Source of the DNA: CALARM01 sp964431735
Lineage (GTDB): Bacteria; Vulcanimicrobiota; SpSt-956; JAKJGF01
Direction: 5' to 3'
Assembly: GCA_964431735.1 (NCBI GenBank)
Contig: CAYSLJ010000008.1
Span: 1 to 64,000 of the forward strand
Length of the DNA: 64,000 bases
Shown: positions 53,795-61,590 of the stretch, piece after piece
Position numbering within the stretch: position 1 is the first letter of the stretch
How the letters are laid out: every line of letters starts with the position of its first letter
The notes under the pieces: model-generated
Told to the model about the DNA's origin: nothing
Seen by the model: only the letters and a program-made list of their open reading frames with translations
Databases searched by the model: none
Translations under genes and position numbers: made by a program

Positions 53795-54044
53795 CTATAG
53801 TTTTGCACTTTTTAAAAAAATTATAATTTCTTACATAGTTGAATTAAATTATTTAGCTAATTGCCATTGCATAACTTTTATCTAAAGCTTTATTTTACGC
53901 CATTAAAAATGAAATTTCCTATACTCTTAAATTATGTAAGGCTCGAAAAGCTATTAGCTTTTAGTTTATGTTCTTTAGTCTGATTGCTAATTAGCCTTAA
54001 ATTTAATAATTACAAATGTTTTTAAGAAATCTGCAAAAGTATAG
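53795..54044. repeat. MITE-like element, longer CTATA-TTTTGCA copy
   Basis: It runs from CTATAGTTTTGCAC to CTGCAAAAGTATAG. Relative to 47201-47372 it has about 80 extra bp, and these include CATTAAAAATGAAATTTCCT and the ATACTCTTAAATT that also precede nrdJ at about 8183. Confidence 0.8.
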
Positions 54045-54112
54045 TTATAATTTGCTATTTTTTTAAAATAATTCTATAATAATTCATATAATTTAAATTA
54101 TCCATAGATAAT

Positions 54113-54139
54113 CCTCCCGTTACGCATTAAGCGTTACGA
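54113..54139. repeat. Heptamer array, three units, diverged
   Basis: CCTCCCGTTACG, CATTAAG and CGTTACG lie about 58 bp before the dehydrogenase, in the gene-relative standard orientation. Confidence 0.75.
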
Positions 54140-54195
54140 AAACAATAATTCTACAACATTATATTTTATATTCATACAGAAGGGAAGAGAAAAAT

Positions 54196-55332
54196 ATGGA
54201 ATTAAGAAAATTTGTTGCTCCTGAATTCATTTTCGGAGAAGGAGCAAGATTACAGGCAGGTAGATATGCCAGACATCTGGGGGCCAGAAAAATTCTGCTT
54301 GTAACAGATAAAGGTGTAATTGCTGCAGGATGGGCAGAAGAAACAGCTTCATCCCTTAAAAAAGAAGGGCTATCATGCGAGATTTTTTCAGACATAAGCC
54401 CAAACCCCAGAGCAGAAGAAGTTATGAAGGGAGCAGAAATATACAGGGATGAAGGGTGTAATTTTATAGTATCTGTAGGAGGAGGCAGCCCTATGGACTG
54501 TGCCAAAGGTATCGGTATAGTCTCTTCCAATAAAGAACATGTCCTTCACTTCGAAGGTGTTGATATGGTTTCAATTCCCTGTCCTCCACTCATATGTATT
54601 CCCACTACGGCAGGAACATCTGCAGATGTCTCACAATTTGCCATCATTTCAGACAGAGAAAGAAAGGTAAAAATAGCTATTATCAGTAAAGCAGTTGTCC
54701 CTGATATAGCACTGATAGATCCTGTCACATTGACAACTATGGACTCATATCTCACTGCCTGTACCGGCATGGATGCCCTGTGTCATGCAATCGAAGCATA
54801 TGTATCCAATGCCAGTTCACCTGTTACAGATCTCAATGCGCTTGAGGCAATAAGATTGATAACAGAAAATTTAATAGAATCAATAAATAATCCCATGTCC
54901 ATGAAATACAGAAATAATATGATGCTGGCCAGCCTACTTGCAGGGCTTGCCTTTTCCAATGCAAGCCTGGGAGCAGTCCATGCCATGGCACACAGTCTGG
55001 GAGGATTTCTGGATTTTCCCCATGGAGAGGCCAATGCCATTCTATTAAGCCATGTAATATCCTATAATTATGATACAGCTTCTGAACGTTATAACAAAAT
55101 AGGAGAATACATGAACCTTAAAATAAATAGTGACAGACGAAAATCTATCTGTGAAAAAATAGACCGGTTAAGAACTGAAGCAGGTATTACTTCCACACTG
55201 GGGCAAAAAGGCATGAAGAAAAGTGATGTTCCACAGCTGGCCTATAATGCAATAAGGGATGCATGTATAGTAACAAATCCTAAAATAGCTGAACAAAAGG
55301 ATATAGAAAGAATTTATGAACAGGCCTTATGA
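54196..55332 (+). CDS. Iron-containing alcohol dehydrogenase
   Basis: This 378-residue group III (Fe-ADH) enzyme interconverts alcohols and aldehydes or ketones with NAD(P). It has the nucleotide-binding GGGSPMDCAKG (about residues 95-105), and metal-site residues in CTGMDALCHAIEAYVS and GAVHAMAHSLGGFLDFPHG. The length is normal. The RBS is AAGGGAAGAG. The 3' end overlaps the hybrid-kinase start by 17 nt, so the two are almost certainly co-translated. The substrate cannot be told from sequence. Confidence 0.93.
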   Translation: MELRKFVAPEFIFGEGARLQAGRYARHLGARKILLVTDKGVIAAGWAEETASSLKKEGLSCEIFSDISPNPRAEEVMKGAEIYRDEGCNFIVSVGGGSPMDCAKGIGIVSSNKEHVLHFEGVDMVSIPCPPLICIPTTAGTSADVSQFAIISDRERKVKIAIISKAVVPDIALIDPVTLTTMDSYLTACTGMDALCHAIEAYVSNASSPVTDLNALEAIRLITENLIESINNPMSMKYRNNMMLASLLAGLAFSNASLGAVHAMAHSLGGFLDFPHGEANAILLSHVISYNYDTASERYNKIGEYMNLKINSDRRKSICEKIDRLRTEAGITSTLGQKGMKKSDVPQLAYNAIRDACIVTNPKIAEQKDIERIYEQAL

Positions 55333-56953
55333 TAAAGATAATAAATATGAATCTCTTCGTGAACGAATTATAGGACTCGGTGAACATTCCATAAGGAAAA
55401 GCTATTACCCTGAACTTCAGGAAAGGCTGGCAGAACTGGAAAAATTTCGCTCTCTCCTGGATCAGAGCAATGATGCCATATTTCTGGTTCAGATACCTAC
55501 CGGTATCCTTATGGATGTGAATGAATCTGCCTGCAGCCAGCTAGGATATAAAAAAGAAGATCTTTTAAACAGACCTTTTGGAAATATTACAGATGATGAG
55601 AGGATAAAAAAATTACTGAAAAATAAACATAGTATCAATGAAAAAAGACAGACATTAAAGATAATATTGAAGAAACGTAACAACCACGATTTACCGGTAG
55701 AAATGACTGTAAGAATTGTTAATTTCAACAGTATATTTTATGCCGTTATAGTAGCAAGAGATATAACGGAAAGAATAAAAGCAGAAGAAGAAAAGAAAAA
55801 ACTTCAAAAGCAGGTTCTTCATGCTCAAAAACTTGAAAGTCTTGGTATTCTCGCAGGAGGCGTTGCTCATGACTTTAATAACATACTGACAGGTATTCTG
55901 GGACATGTTGAACTTGCTCTGAGAGACATGTCTGCAGGGCCTGATTTAAGAAACAGACTGGAACAGATTCGCCTGTCTTCAATAAAAGCATCGGAACTAA
56001 CCAGACAGATGCTTTCTTACGCAGGACTAGGCAAATTTTCAATTCAACCTGCAAATCTTTCAGTACTGGCAGAGGATACGGGAAAATTTATGGAACTATC
56101 TATTCCTGCAAAACATATATTAAAATATAATTTTCAGAAAAACCTCCCTCTCTGCTACTGTGACATATCACAATTACGTCAGGTAATTATGAACCTGATA
56201 ATAAATGCTTCGGAAGCTACAGGGGAAAAAGACGGAGTAATTACAATAAATACAGGAACAATAAAATGTGACGCAACTTATCTGTCTGAAAGTTATCTTC
56301 ATGAAAATCTTTCCGAAGGTCTTTACATTTATATTGAAGTAACAGATACTGGATGTGGCATACCAAAAGACAATCAGGATAAAATCTTTGATCCTTTCTT
56401 TACTACTAAATTTACGGGGAGAGGCCTTGGACTTGCAGCAGTACTGGGTATTATAAGATATCACAGAGGAACAATAAAACTCATCAGTGAACCGGACAGG
56501 GGAACAACTATAAGGTTACTTTTACCTGCTTTTACTTTTATTTCAGAGGAAAAGACAGAACATGAGAGTAAAATAAATCTCCCTCAATGGAAGGGTAAAA
56601 TACTGGTAGTCGATGACGAAGAATGTATTTGTATCGTAACTAAAGCTATACTTGAAGAGCTGGGTTTCACCGTAATAACAGCAGGTGACGGGAAAGAAGG
56701 ACTGGAATTATTTAAAAAACATAAAGAAGAAATATGTGCCGTAATACTTGATATAACTATGCCGAAGATGAGCGGCATAGAAACACTCAAGGAGATAAGT
56801 CTCATTAATAATAATGTAAAAATTATAATTACAAGTGGTTATGAAGGTAAAGCCGCTTTTAAGGATTATATAGAGGGACAAACAGACTGGTTTTTACAAA
56901 AACCATTTGAAATAAAAGAACTAGTAGAAATACTGGAAAAAATAGGTTTGTAA
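55316..56953 (+). CDS. Cytoplasmic hybrid histidine kinase (PAS-HisKA-HATPase-REC)
   Basis: This 545-residue protein has a PAS domain (about 45-150), a HisKA domain with H185 in GGVAHDFNNILTG, a HATPase domain (NLIINASEA, DTGCGIPKD, GRGLGLAAVLG) and a C-terminal receiver (429-545) with D479 and K529. The HDFNN H-box is typical of the NtrB-like HPK4 type. There are no TM segments. Its start lies inside the alcohol dehydrogenase gene (17-nt overlap), so the kinase may sense a metabolic state linked to that enzyme. No separate output regulator is adjacent. Confidence 0.9.
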   Translation: MNRPYDKDNKYESLRERIIGLGEHSIRKSYYPELQERLAELEKFRSLLDQSNDAIFLVQIPTGILMDVNESACSQLGYKKEDLLNRPFGNITDDERIKKLLKNKHSINEKRQTLKIILKKRNNHDLPVEMTVRIVNFNSIFYAVIVARDITERIKAEEEKKKLQKQVLHAQKLESLGILAGGVAHDFNNILTGILGHVELALRDMSAGPDLRNRLEQIRLSSIKASELTRQMLSYAGLGKFSIQPANLSVLAEDTGKFMELSIPAKHILKYNFQKNLPLCYCDISQLRQVIMNLIINASEATGEKDGVITINTGTIKCDATYLSESYLHENLSEGLYIYIEVTDTGCGIPKDNQDKIFDPFFTTKFTGRGLGLAAVLGIIRYHRGTIKLISEPDRGTTIRLLLPAFTFISEEKTEHESKINLPQWKGKILVVDDEECICIVTKAILEELGFTVITAGDGKEGLELFKKHKEEICAVILDITMPKMSGIETLKEISLINNNVKIIITSGYEGKAAFKDYIEGQTDWFLQKPFEIKELVEILEKIGL

Positions 56954-56964
56954 AAGTTCCCATA

Positions 56965-57903
56965 TTGGGGGAAGAAAAAATAAATAAAAACTTGAAAAGA
57001 TACGTCAGTCTTAATAATTATTTGAAGGAAAAATTCGGCACCAGAGTACATAAAGTACCTCTTGATGCAGGTTTTACCTGTCCCAACAGGGATGGTTCCA
57101 AAAGTACAGGAGGTTGTATATACTGTAACAGTCTCGGTTCAGGTACAGGTGCATCGCAGGAAGGCAAATCCATTGAAAAACAGATGGAGGAAGGAATAAA
57201 TTATCTTTCAAAAAGATTTAAAGCACAGAAATTCATAGCCTATTTTCAATCCTATTCTAACAGCTATGGCTCCGTAAAAAAATTAAAAAAATTATATGAT
57301 TCCTCGCTCATAGATGACAGAGTAATCGGACTCTCGATAGGAACAAGACCTGACTGCCTGAATAAAGAAATACTTGACCTTCTGGAAGATTATCAGAAAA
57401 AAAATTATATGGTATGGCTGGAAATAGGTCTTCAATCAGTACAGAATAAGACCCTGGAACTTATAAATCGACATCACACCGTTGAAGATTTTCTCACTGC
57501 TCTTAACATGGTAAAAGAGAGAGGGTTACCTGTCTGCACTCATATAATATTCGGACTTCCCGGAGAAGGTTACAGAGACATGATGGAAACAGCAAAAAAA
57601 CTTTCAAAACTCCCTGTTGACGGCGTTAAATTTCACAGTCTTTATGTAATTAAAGGAACTCCTATGGAAAAACTCCTTCATAAAGGTATCTATAAACCAA
57701 TGACAGAAGAAGAATATGTAAATATTATCTGTGAAGCAATTGCGCTTCTACCGGAACATGTTGTAATACAGAGACTTACGGGAGACCCGAAAAAAGGAGA
57801 ACTGGTAGAACCTCAGTGGACTATGAACAAACAGAGAACACTGTCGCTGATAGAAAAAAAACTCATAGAAAGAGATCTGTGGCAGGGAAAGTTTTTTATA
57901 TAA
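56965..57903 (+). CDS. Radical SAM protein, YhcC/TIGR01212-like
   Basis: This 312-residue protein has the iron-sulfur ligand pattern C39-x11-C51-x2-C54 (CPNRDGSKSTGGCIYC), then FQSYSNSYGSVKKLKKLY, GTRPDCLN, WLEIGLQS and FGLPGEG. These are hallmarks of the YhcC-like radical SAM family, whose substrate is not well established. The family usually begins with an RY-x-SLNNYLKEKFG stretch, present here from residue 12. The start is TTG 56965 without a clear RBS, 11 bp after the kinase stop, suggesting translational coupling in one operon with the dehydrogenase and kinase. Confidence 0.9.
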   Translation: MGEEKINKNLKRYVSLNNYLKEKFGTRVHKVPLDAGFTCPNRDGSKSTGGCIYCNSLGSGTGASQEGKSIEKQMEEGINYLSKRFKAQKFIAYFQSYSNSYGSVKKLKKLYDSSLIDDRVIGLSIGTRPDCLNKEILDLLEDYQKKNYMVWLEIGLQSVQNKTLELINRHHTVEDFLTALNMVKERGLPVCTHIIFGLPGEGYRDMMETAKKLSKLPVDGVKFHSLYVIKGTPMEKLLHKGIYKPMTEEEYVNIICEAIALLPEHVVIQRLTGDPKKGELVEPQWTMNKQRTLSLIEKKLIERDLWQGKFFI

Positions 57904-58060
57904 TACAATATTAGATTTGTATTTTATACAATAATATTATATAGAATACAAATCTATATAATATTATTATATATATTAAAATTATATAGAATACAAATAT
58001 AGATAATATTACTGTATAGATAAAAAACATATACAATAAAATTATATAGATTACAGAAAA
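57904..58060. repeat. AT-rich direct repeats
   Basis: Three to four copies of a roughly 24-nt motif, ATTATATAGAATACAAATCTA, occur in various states of decay. A related single copy lies at 970-995 between the parA partner and the metallo-hydrolase gene. The rest of the 424-bp gap to the next gene (to 58327) carries a degenerate heptamer array at about 58109-58128 and a full heptamer-bearing element. Confidence 0.6.
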
Positions 58061-58204
58061 TCAGGCAGATAATTTTTTATATCGAATCAAAAAAAAGATG
58101 TATTTATGCCGTCATGCATTACGCATAATCAGGCACCTGTTTTTTATATAACGGAAAAATTTAACCTGATGGATTATAAATTCAAATAAGTTATAAAATA
58201 CACT

Positions 58205-58310
58205 TTATTGAGGTGAGCATAAATAATAAATATCTGCTCTCGTGACGCGTAACGCGTTACGCGTGACGGGAGGAAGACTGTTATTACATGCTTATGCTCA
58301 GGTCAGTAAT
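58205..58310. repeat. Heptamer-bearing inverted-repeat element, full copy
   Basis: Ends TTTATTGAGGTGAGCATAAA and TGCTTATGCTCAGGTCAGTAA. The core is CGTGACG, CGTAACG, CGTTACG and CGTGACG, then GGAGG. The copy is 18 bp upstream of the ADP-ribosylglycohydrolase gene. Confidence 0.88.
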
Positions 58311-58327
58311 ATAAACAGGAATAATCT

Positions 58328-59365
58328 ATGAATAATAAAAAAGATAAAATAATCGGCTGTCTCCTGGGAACAGCTTCAGGTGACAGCATCGGCCTTCCCT
58401 GTGAAGGACTTTCAAAAAAAAGATTGAAGAAAATCTACGGGGAAATAAAAGGTCATTCTTTTTTCTTGAATAAAGGCATGGTATCAGATGATACGGAACA
58501 TACCGCTATAGTAGCAAAAGCCCTTCTGGAAACAGATGGCGACGCAAAAGCTTTCACTGAAAATCTCTCCTGGAAATTGCGTTTCTGGTTTATGTCACTC
58601 CCTACCGGTATCGGTATGGCAACACTGAAATCCTGTATAAAACTTTGTCTCGGCTGGCCGGGAGATAAAAGCGGAGTCTTCTCTGCAGGAAACGGGCCTG
58701 CCATGAGAAGTGCCATTATAGGTGTTATGTACGGTGAAGACAGAGAAAAAATGAAAGAACTCGTAAGGGCTTCCACACATATAACCCACAGAGATCCGAA
58801 AGCAGAATACGGCGCTCTGGCAGTTGCCCTTGCAGCTCACCTTTCAGATGCTTCACCTGAAGAATATTACAGAGAACTGGAACAGCTTATAGGAAAAGAA
58901 GGGGAAGAATTACTGAAGCTGGTAAAGAAAGCTATAGAATTTGTTTCCGCAGGAAAAAGCACCGAAGATTTTGCACTATCCCTGGGATCTGGGAGAGGTA
59001 TAAGCGGTTATATTTACCACACAGTGCCGGCAGTGCTTTACTGCTGGTTCAAATACAAAAAAAATTTTCGTGCCAGTCTCACAGATATAGTGAAATGCGG
59101 CGGAGATACGGATACTACGGGAGCAATACTGGGAGCCATTACAGGTGCCGGAGGAGGGAAAGAAGTCATACCGGAAGAATGGCTTAACAACATATGGGAC
59201 TGGCCCCTGTCGATAAAATGGCTCGAAGAACTGGGAAAAAGTCTCGGTGAAAATAATAAAAATACCGGGGCAAAACTGAATTTTGCCGGTTCTTTTATCA
59301 GAAATATCTTCTTTACTGTTATTGTTCTCCTTCACGGGTTCAGGAGATTACTGCCGCCTTATTAA
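58328..59365 (+). CDS. ADP-ribosylglycohydrolase family protein
   Basis: This 345-residue protein belongs to the DraG/ARH family, which removes ADP-ribose from proteins or small molecules using two magnesium ions. Metal-site motifs are GDSIGLPCEG (about 18-27), SDDTEHT (about 53-59) and CGGDTDTTGAI (about 258-268). HRDPKAEYGA is also family-typical. A short hydrophobic C-terminal tail (FAGSFIRNIFFTVIVLLHGF) is unusual and may be a membrane anchor. The stop codon lies within the end of a MITE-like element, so the tail may have been altered by its insertion. AGGA lies 9 nt before the ATG. Confidence 0.9.
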   Translation: MNNKKDKIIGCLLGTASGDSIGLPCEGLSKKRLKKIYGEIKGHSFFLNKGMVSDDTEHTAIVAKALLETDGDAKAFTENLSWKLRFWFMSLPTGIGMATLKSCIKLCLGWPGDKSGVFSAGNGPAMRSAIIGVMYGEDREKMKELVRASTHITHRDPKAEYGALAVALAAHLSDASPEEYYRELEQLIGKEGEELLKLVKKAIEFVSAGKSTEDFALSLGSGRGISGYIYHTVPAVLYCWFKYKKNFRASLTDIVKCGGDTDTTGAILGAITGAGGGKEVIPEEWLNNIWDWPLSIKWLEELGKSLGENNKNTGAKLNFAGSFIRNIFFTVIVLLHGFRRLLPPY

Positions 59366-59578
59366 GAGCCTATCCGAAAAGTCATCAAATACCTTCCGGT
59401 GTGTGAGGCTCTTCCGAAAAATCTATAATCCTCTTGCAAAAAAACTCTTATTACAGACTGCTACGATATTACATTTGTTTAATTTATAAATTACTGTTAA
59501 TACGGTATATATTTTTCTCCAGAGCCTCACCCACCGGAAGGGTATAGAATAAATATTACTTTTCGGATAGATTCTAAG
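59362..59578. repeat. 217-bp MITE-like element with long terminal inverted repeats
   Basis: The left arm begins TTAAGAGCCTATCCGAAAAG and the right arm ends CTTTTCGGATAGATTCTAAG. The homology continues inward for about 55 nt (CCTTCCGGTG-GTGAGGCTC in both). The ends resemble IS5-family termini. The copy at 1-112 is the same element inverted. A stray extra terminus lies at about 59617-59643. Confidence 0.82.
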
Positions 59579-59796
59579 CCGGTGGGCAGATTATAAAGAA
59601 TTATGTAACAGTAGCTCAAGGCTTTTCGGATAGATTTTAAGAGTATTACTGAAGTTTCTTTGGAAATTGCTCTTTCATTGCTTTTTTAACAACGTAATAT
59701 GGACAACGTACATTTTAAGAATTATTTTTAAAATGCGAAAAGTCATTATTGTAAAATTTGCTTCTAATTTTTTACTATAAATTTATTAGAAATACA
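59579..59796. other. Non-coding AT-rich DNA with a stray element terminus
   Basis: Apart from a CTTTTCGGATAGATTTTAAG end at about 59622-59641, nothing is recognisable here. Confidence 0.5.
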
Positions 59797-60197
59797 TTAG
59801 AGCGTATTGGAAAAATACCAGCCCTACCGATAAGATTTTGCAAAGTTCCTTTCTAACTTATTGGTTATTTTCTACTATTTAGCCATTAAATAAATATTAC
59901 CTTATTCATTTTTTGATAATTTTACAAATTTTACTATTAATTTTATCAGTAAAAATTCCATTTATTAGTTATCTTTTACTGTGCTCACGGGGACGACCTC
60001 GTTTATCGGCACGGATGGTTTCTGAAAAATATATTTTTATTTGCTCCCATTCTTTATCTGTTAAATCACTTGAATAATTCTTTCTTCCCATTTTTTTATT
60101 CCTCATTTTTCTTTTTTCGCTTTATCTTATTAGGAATTATTTACTAATTATTCAATTTCTCCTCTTTAATTTCAAATTATTTTCCGACACGCTCTAA
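59797..60197 (-). mobile_element. Internally deleted IS5-family insertion sequence (401 bp)
   Basis: The terminal inverted repeats TTAGAGCGTATTGGAAAA (left) and TTAGAGCGTGTCGGAAAA (right, complement strand) bound the element. Only the N-terminal 40 codons of a transposase remain near the right end. A full IS5-type element would be roughly 0.8-1.3 kb, so most of the gene is lost. It cannot move by itself. Confidence 0.78.
59969..60091 (-). pseudogene. IS5-family transposase N-terminal fragment
   Basis: The 40-residue frame begins MGRKNYSSDLTDKEWEQIK and ends KRGRPREHSKR before a stop. This matches the start of IS5-family transposases (SDLTDxEWE and GRPR). The DDE catalytic part is absent. It lies about 106 bp inside the right terminal repeat. 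Confidence 0.85.
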
Positions 60198-60218
60198 GAT
60201 GATATATATAAAAATTTC

Positions 60219-60285
60219 TCGTTACATAAGCGTAACCAGTGACTGAAGAAAAAATTTTTATTACATGCTTATGTTCAGGCCAGTA
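60219..60285. repeat. Partial heptamer-bearing element
   Basis: CGTTACATAAGCGTAACCAG and one arm ATTACATGCTTATGTTCAGG followed by CCAGTAGG. The other arm is lost, perhaps when the neighbouring IS inserted. Confidence 0.65.
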
Positions 60286-60343
60286 GGAATAATAAAAAAA
60301 TTATGTTATAATAGACAAAAAAGTCAGGGGAATATGTGACAAA

Positions 60344-61585
60344 ATGGTTTATAACGCAGTAATTATAGGAGCAGGTCTTGCAGGGTGTTCTGCCGCTCTG
60401 TCAGTAATAAAATCAGGGAAAAAACCTGTTATACTTTCGAGAGGACTCGGCAATCTTTATTCCTCTTCCGGGTATATAGATTTACTCGGTTATTATCCTG
60501 TTACAGAGAAAAAGCCTGTCATGTCACCTATTTTATCCCTTGAAAAATTGATAACTGAAAAGCCATACCATCCTTACAGCATAACAGGCATAGATATGAT
60601 TAAAGAAGCTTTTTCATATTTTCTCTCAGTAAGTTCCGACATGGGTCTTCCCTACTGCGGATCTCTGGAAAAGAATATGCTTATGCCAACTACAGTAGGA
60701 TCTCTTGTGCCTACCACAATCTTTCCTGAAACTGCAGACAGGGATTTAAACAGCTTTCAGAACATAGTAGTAACGGGGATAAAAGAACTGATAGATTTCT
60801 TTCCCTCCTACTTTGCGTCAAACCTGAAGGTTTACCTGGGCAGAAAAGTAGATTTCCTCAGAGTAGATCTTGGCTTAAAAATGGACAGAGAACTGAACAG
60901 TTATGATATTGCTCTTTTTATGGAACAGGAAAACATAAGAGATATGTTCATAAAACAATTAAAATCCATTTCTCCCGGCACCCTTATACTGGTTCCTGCT
61001 GTTATGGGAGTAACAAAATGGAAGGAAATCATTGCTTCCATAGAAGAAAAACTTCAGAGCAAAATACTTGAAATTCCCACCCTTCCTCCGTCTGTTATGG
61101 GATACAGACTGGGAGAAGCATTGCTTTCCTATTTAAAAAATAAAGGCGTGGAGATAATTATAGGCAATGGCGTGGATTATTTTAAAGGTGATAAATATAT
61201 TGAAGAAGTCGGCATTACAGGGGCAAGTGGCAGGATAAAAAAATTCAGAGGAAAGAATTTCATTCTTGCCACAGGAGGCATACTCGGAGAGGGCCTTTCT
61301 GTTTATCCCGGGGAAATTAAAGAAACAGTATTTAATCTGCCAGTACTATATCAGAGTCCTCTATCTAAGGAAGATTTCTTCAATCCAGATGGTCAGCCTT
61401 TATCTTATGCAGGAGTTCAGGCAAACAGTAATCTTCAACCTCTGGATAGTTCAGGAAAAACAATATTTGAAAATCTTTTTGTTGCAGGGACAACTCTTTA
61501 CGGGTATGATCCGTTCATTGAAAAAAGCGGGAACGGCGTGGCACTTTCTACAGGATATAAAGCCGGATTAATGGCGTGCAGGTGA
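60344..61585 (+). CDS. glpB: Anaerobic glycerol-3-phosphate dehydrogenase subunit B-like flavoprotein
   Basis: This 413-residue protein starts with the FAD/FMN-binding dinucleotide loop VIIGAGLAGCSAALSVIKSG. It matches GlpB in length and landmarks (LYSSSGYIDLLGYYP near residue 40, FILATGGILGEG about 305, LFVAGTTLYGYDP near the C-terminus). In enterobacteria GlpB joins GlpA and GlpC to oxidise glycerol-3-phosphate anaerobically and pass electrons to quinone. Here it is translationally linked to glpC. No glpA, glpK or glpF is present in the window. Confidence 0.88.
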   Translation: MVYNAVIIGAGLAGCSAALSVIKSGKKPVILSRGLGNLYSSSGYIDLLGYYPVTEKKPVMSPILSLEKLITEKPYHPYSITGIDMIKEAFSYFLSVSSDMGLPYCGSLEKNMLMPTTVGSLVPTTIFPETADRDLNSFQNIVVTGIKELIDFFPSYFASNLKVYLGRKVDFLRVDLGLKMDRELNSYDIALFMEQENIRDMFIKQLKSISPGTLILVPAVMGVTKWKEIIASIEEKLQSKILEIPTLPPSVMGYRLGEALLSYLKNKGVEIIIGNGVDYFKGDKYIEEVGITGASGRIKKFRGKNFILATGGILGEGLSVYPGEIKETVFNLPVLYQSPLSKEDFFNPDGQPLSYAGVQANSNLQPLDSSGKTIFENLFVAGTTLYGYDPFIEKSGNGVALSTGYKAGLMACR

Positions 61586-61590
61586 AAAAT

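Larger units (their letters stand above)
53754..54195. other. Divergent intergenic region with a MITE-like element
   Basis: These 442 bp hold no gene. They carry the repeat at 53795-54044 and a heptamer array at 54113-54139 before the dehydrogenase gene. Confidence 0.65.

Noticed and set aside
57904..58128. CRISPR-like array
   Set aside because: The repeated motif is short, AT-rich, irregularly spaced and diverged, without unique spacers of constant length or cas genes.
59579..59968. C-terminal half of the IS5 transposase
   Set aside because: Both strands were read for DDE-region motifs. Only AT-rich, stop-filled sequence was found.
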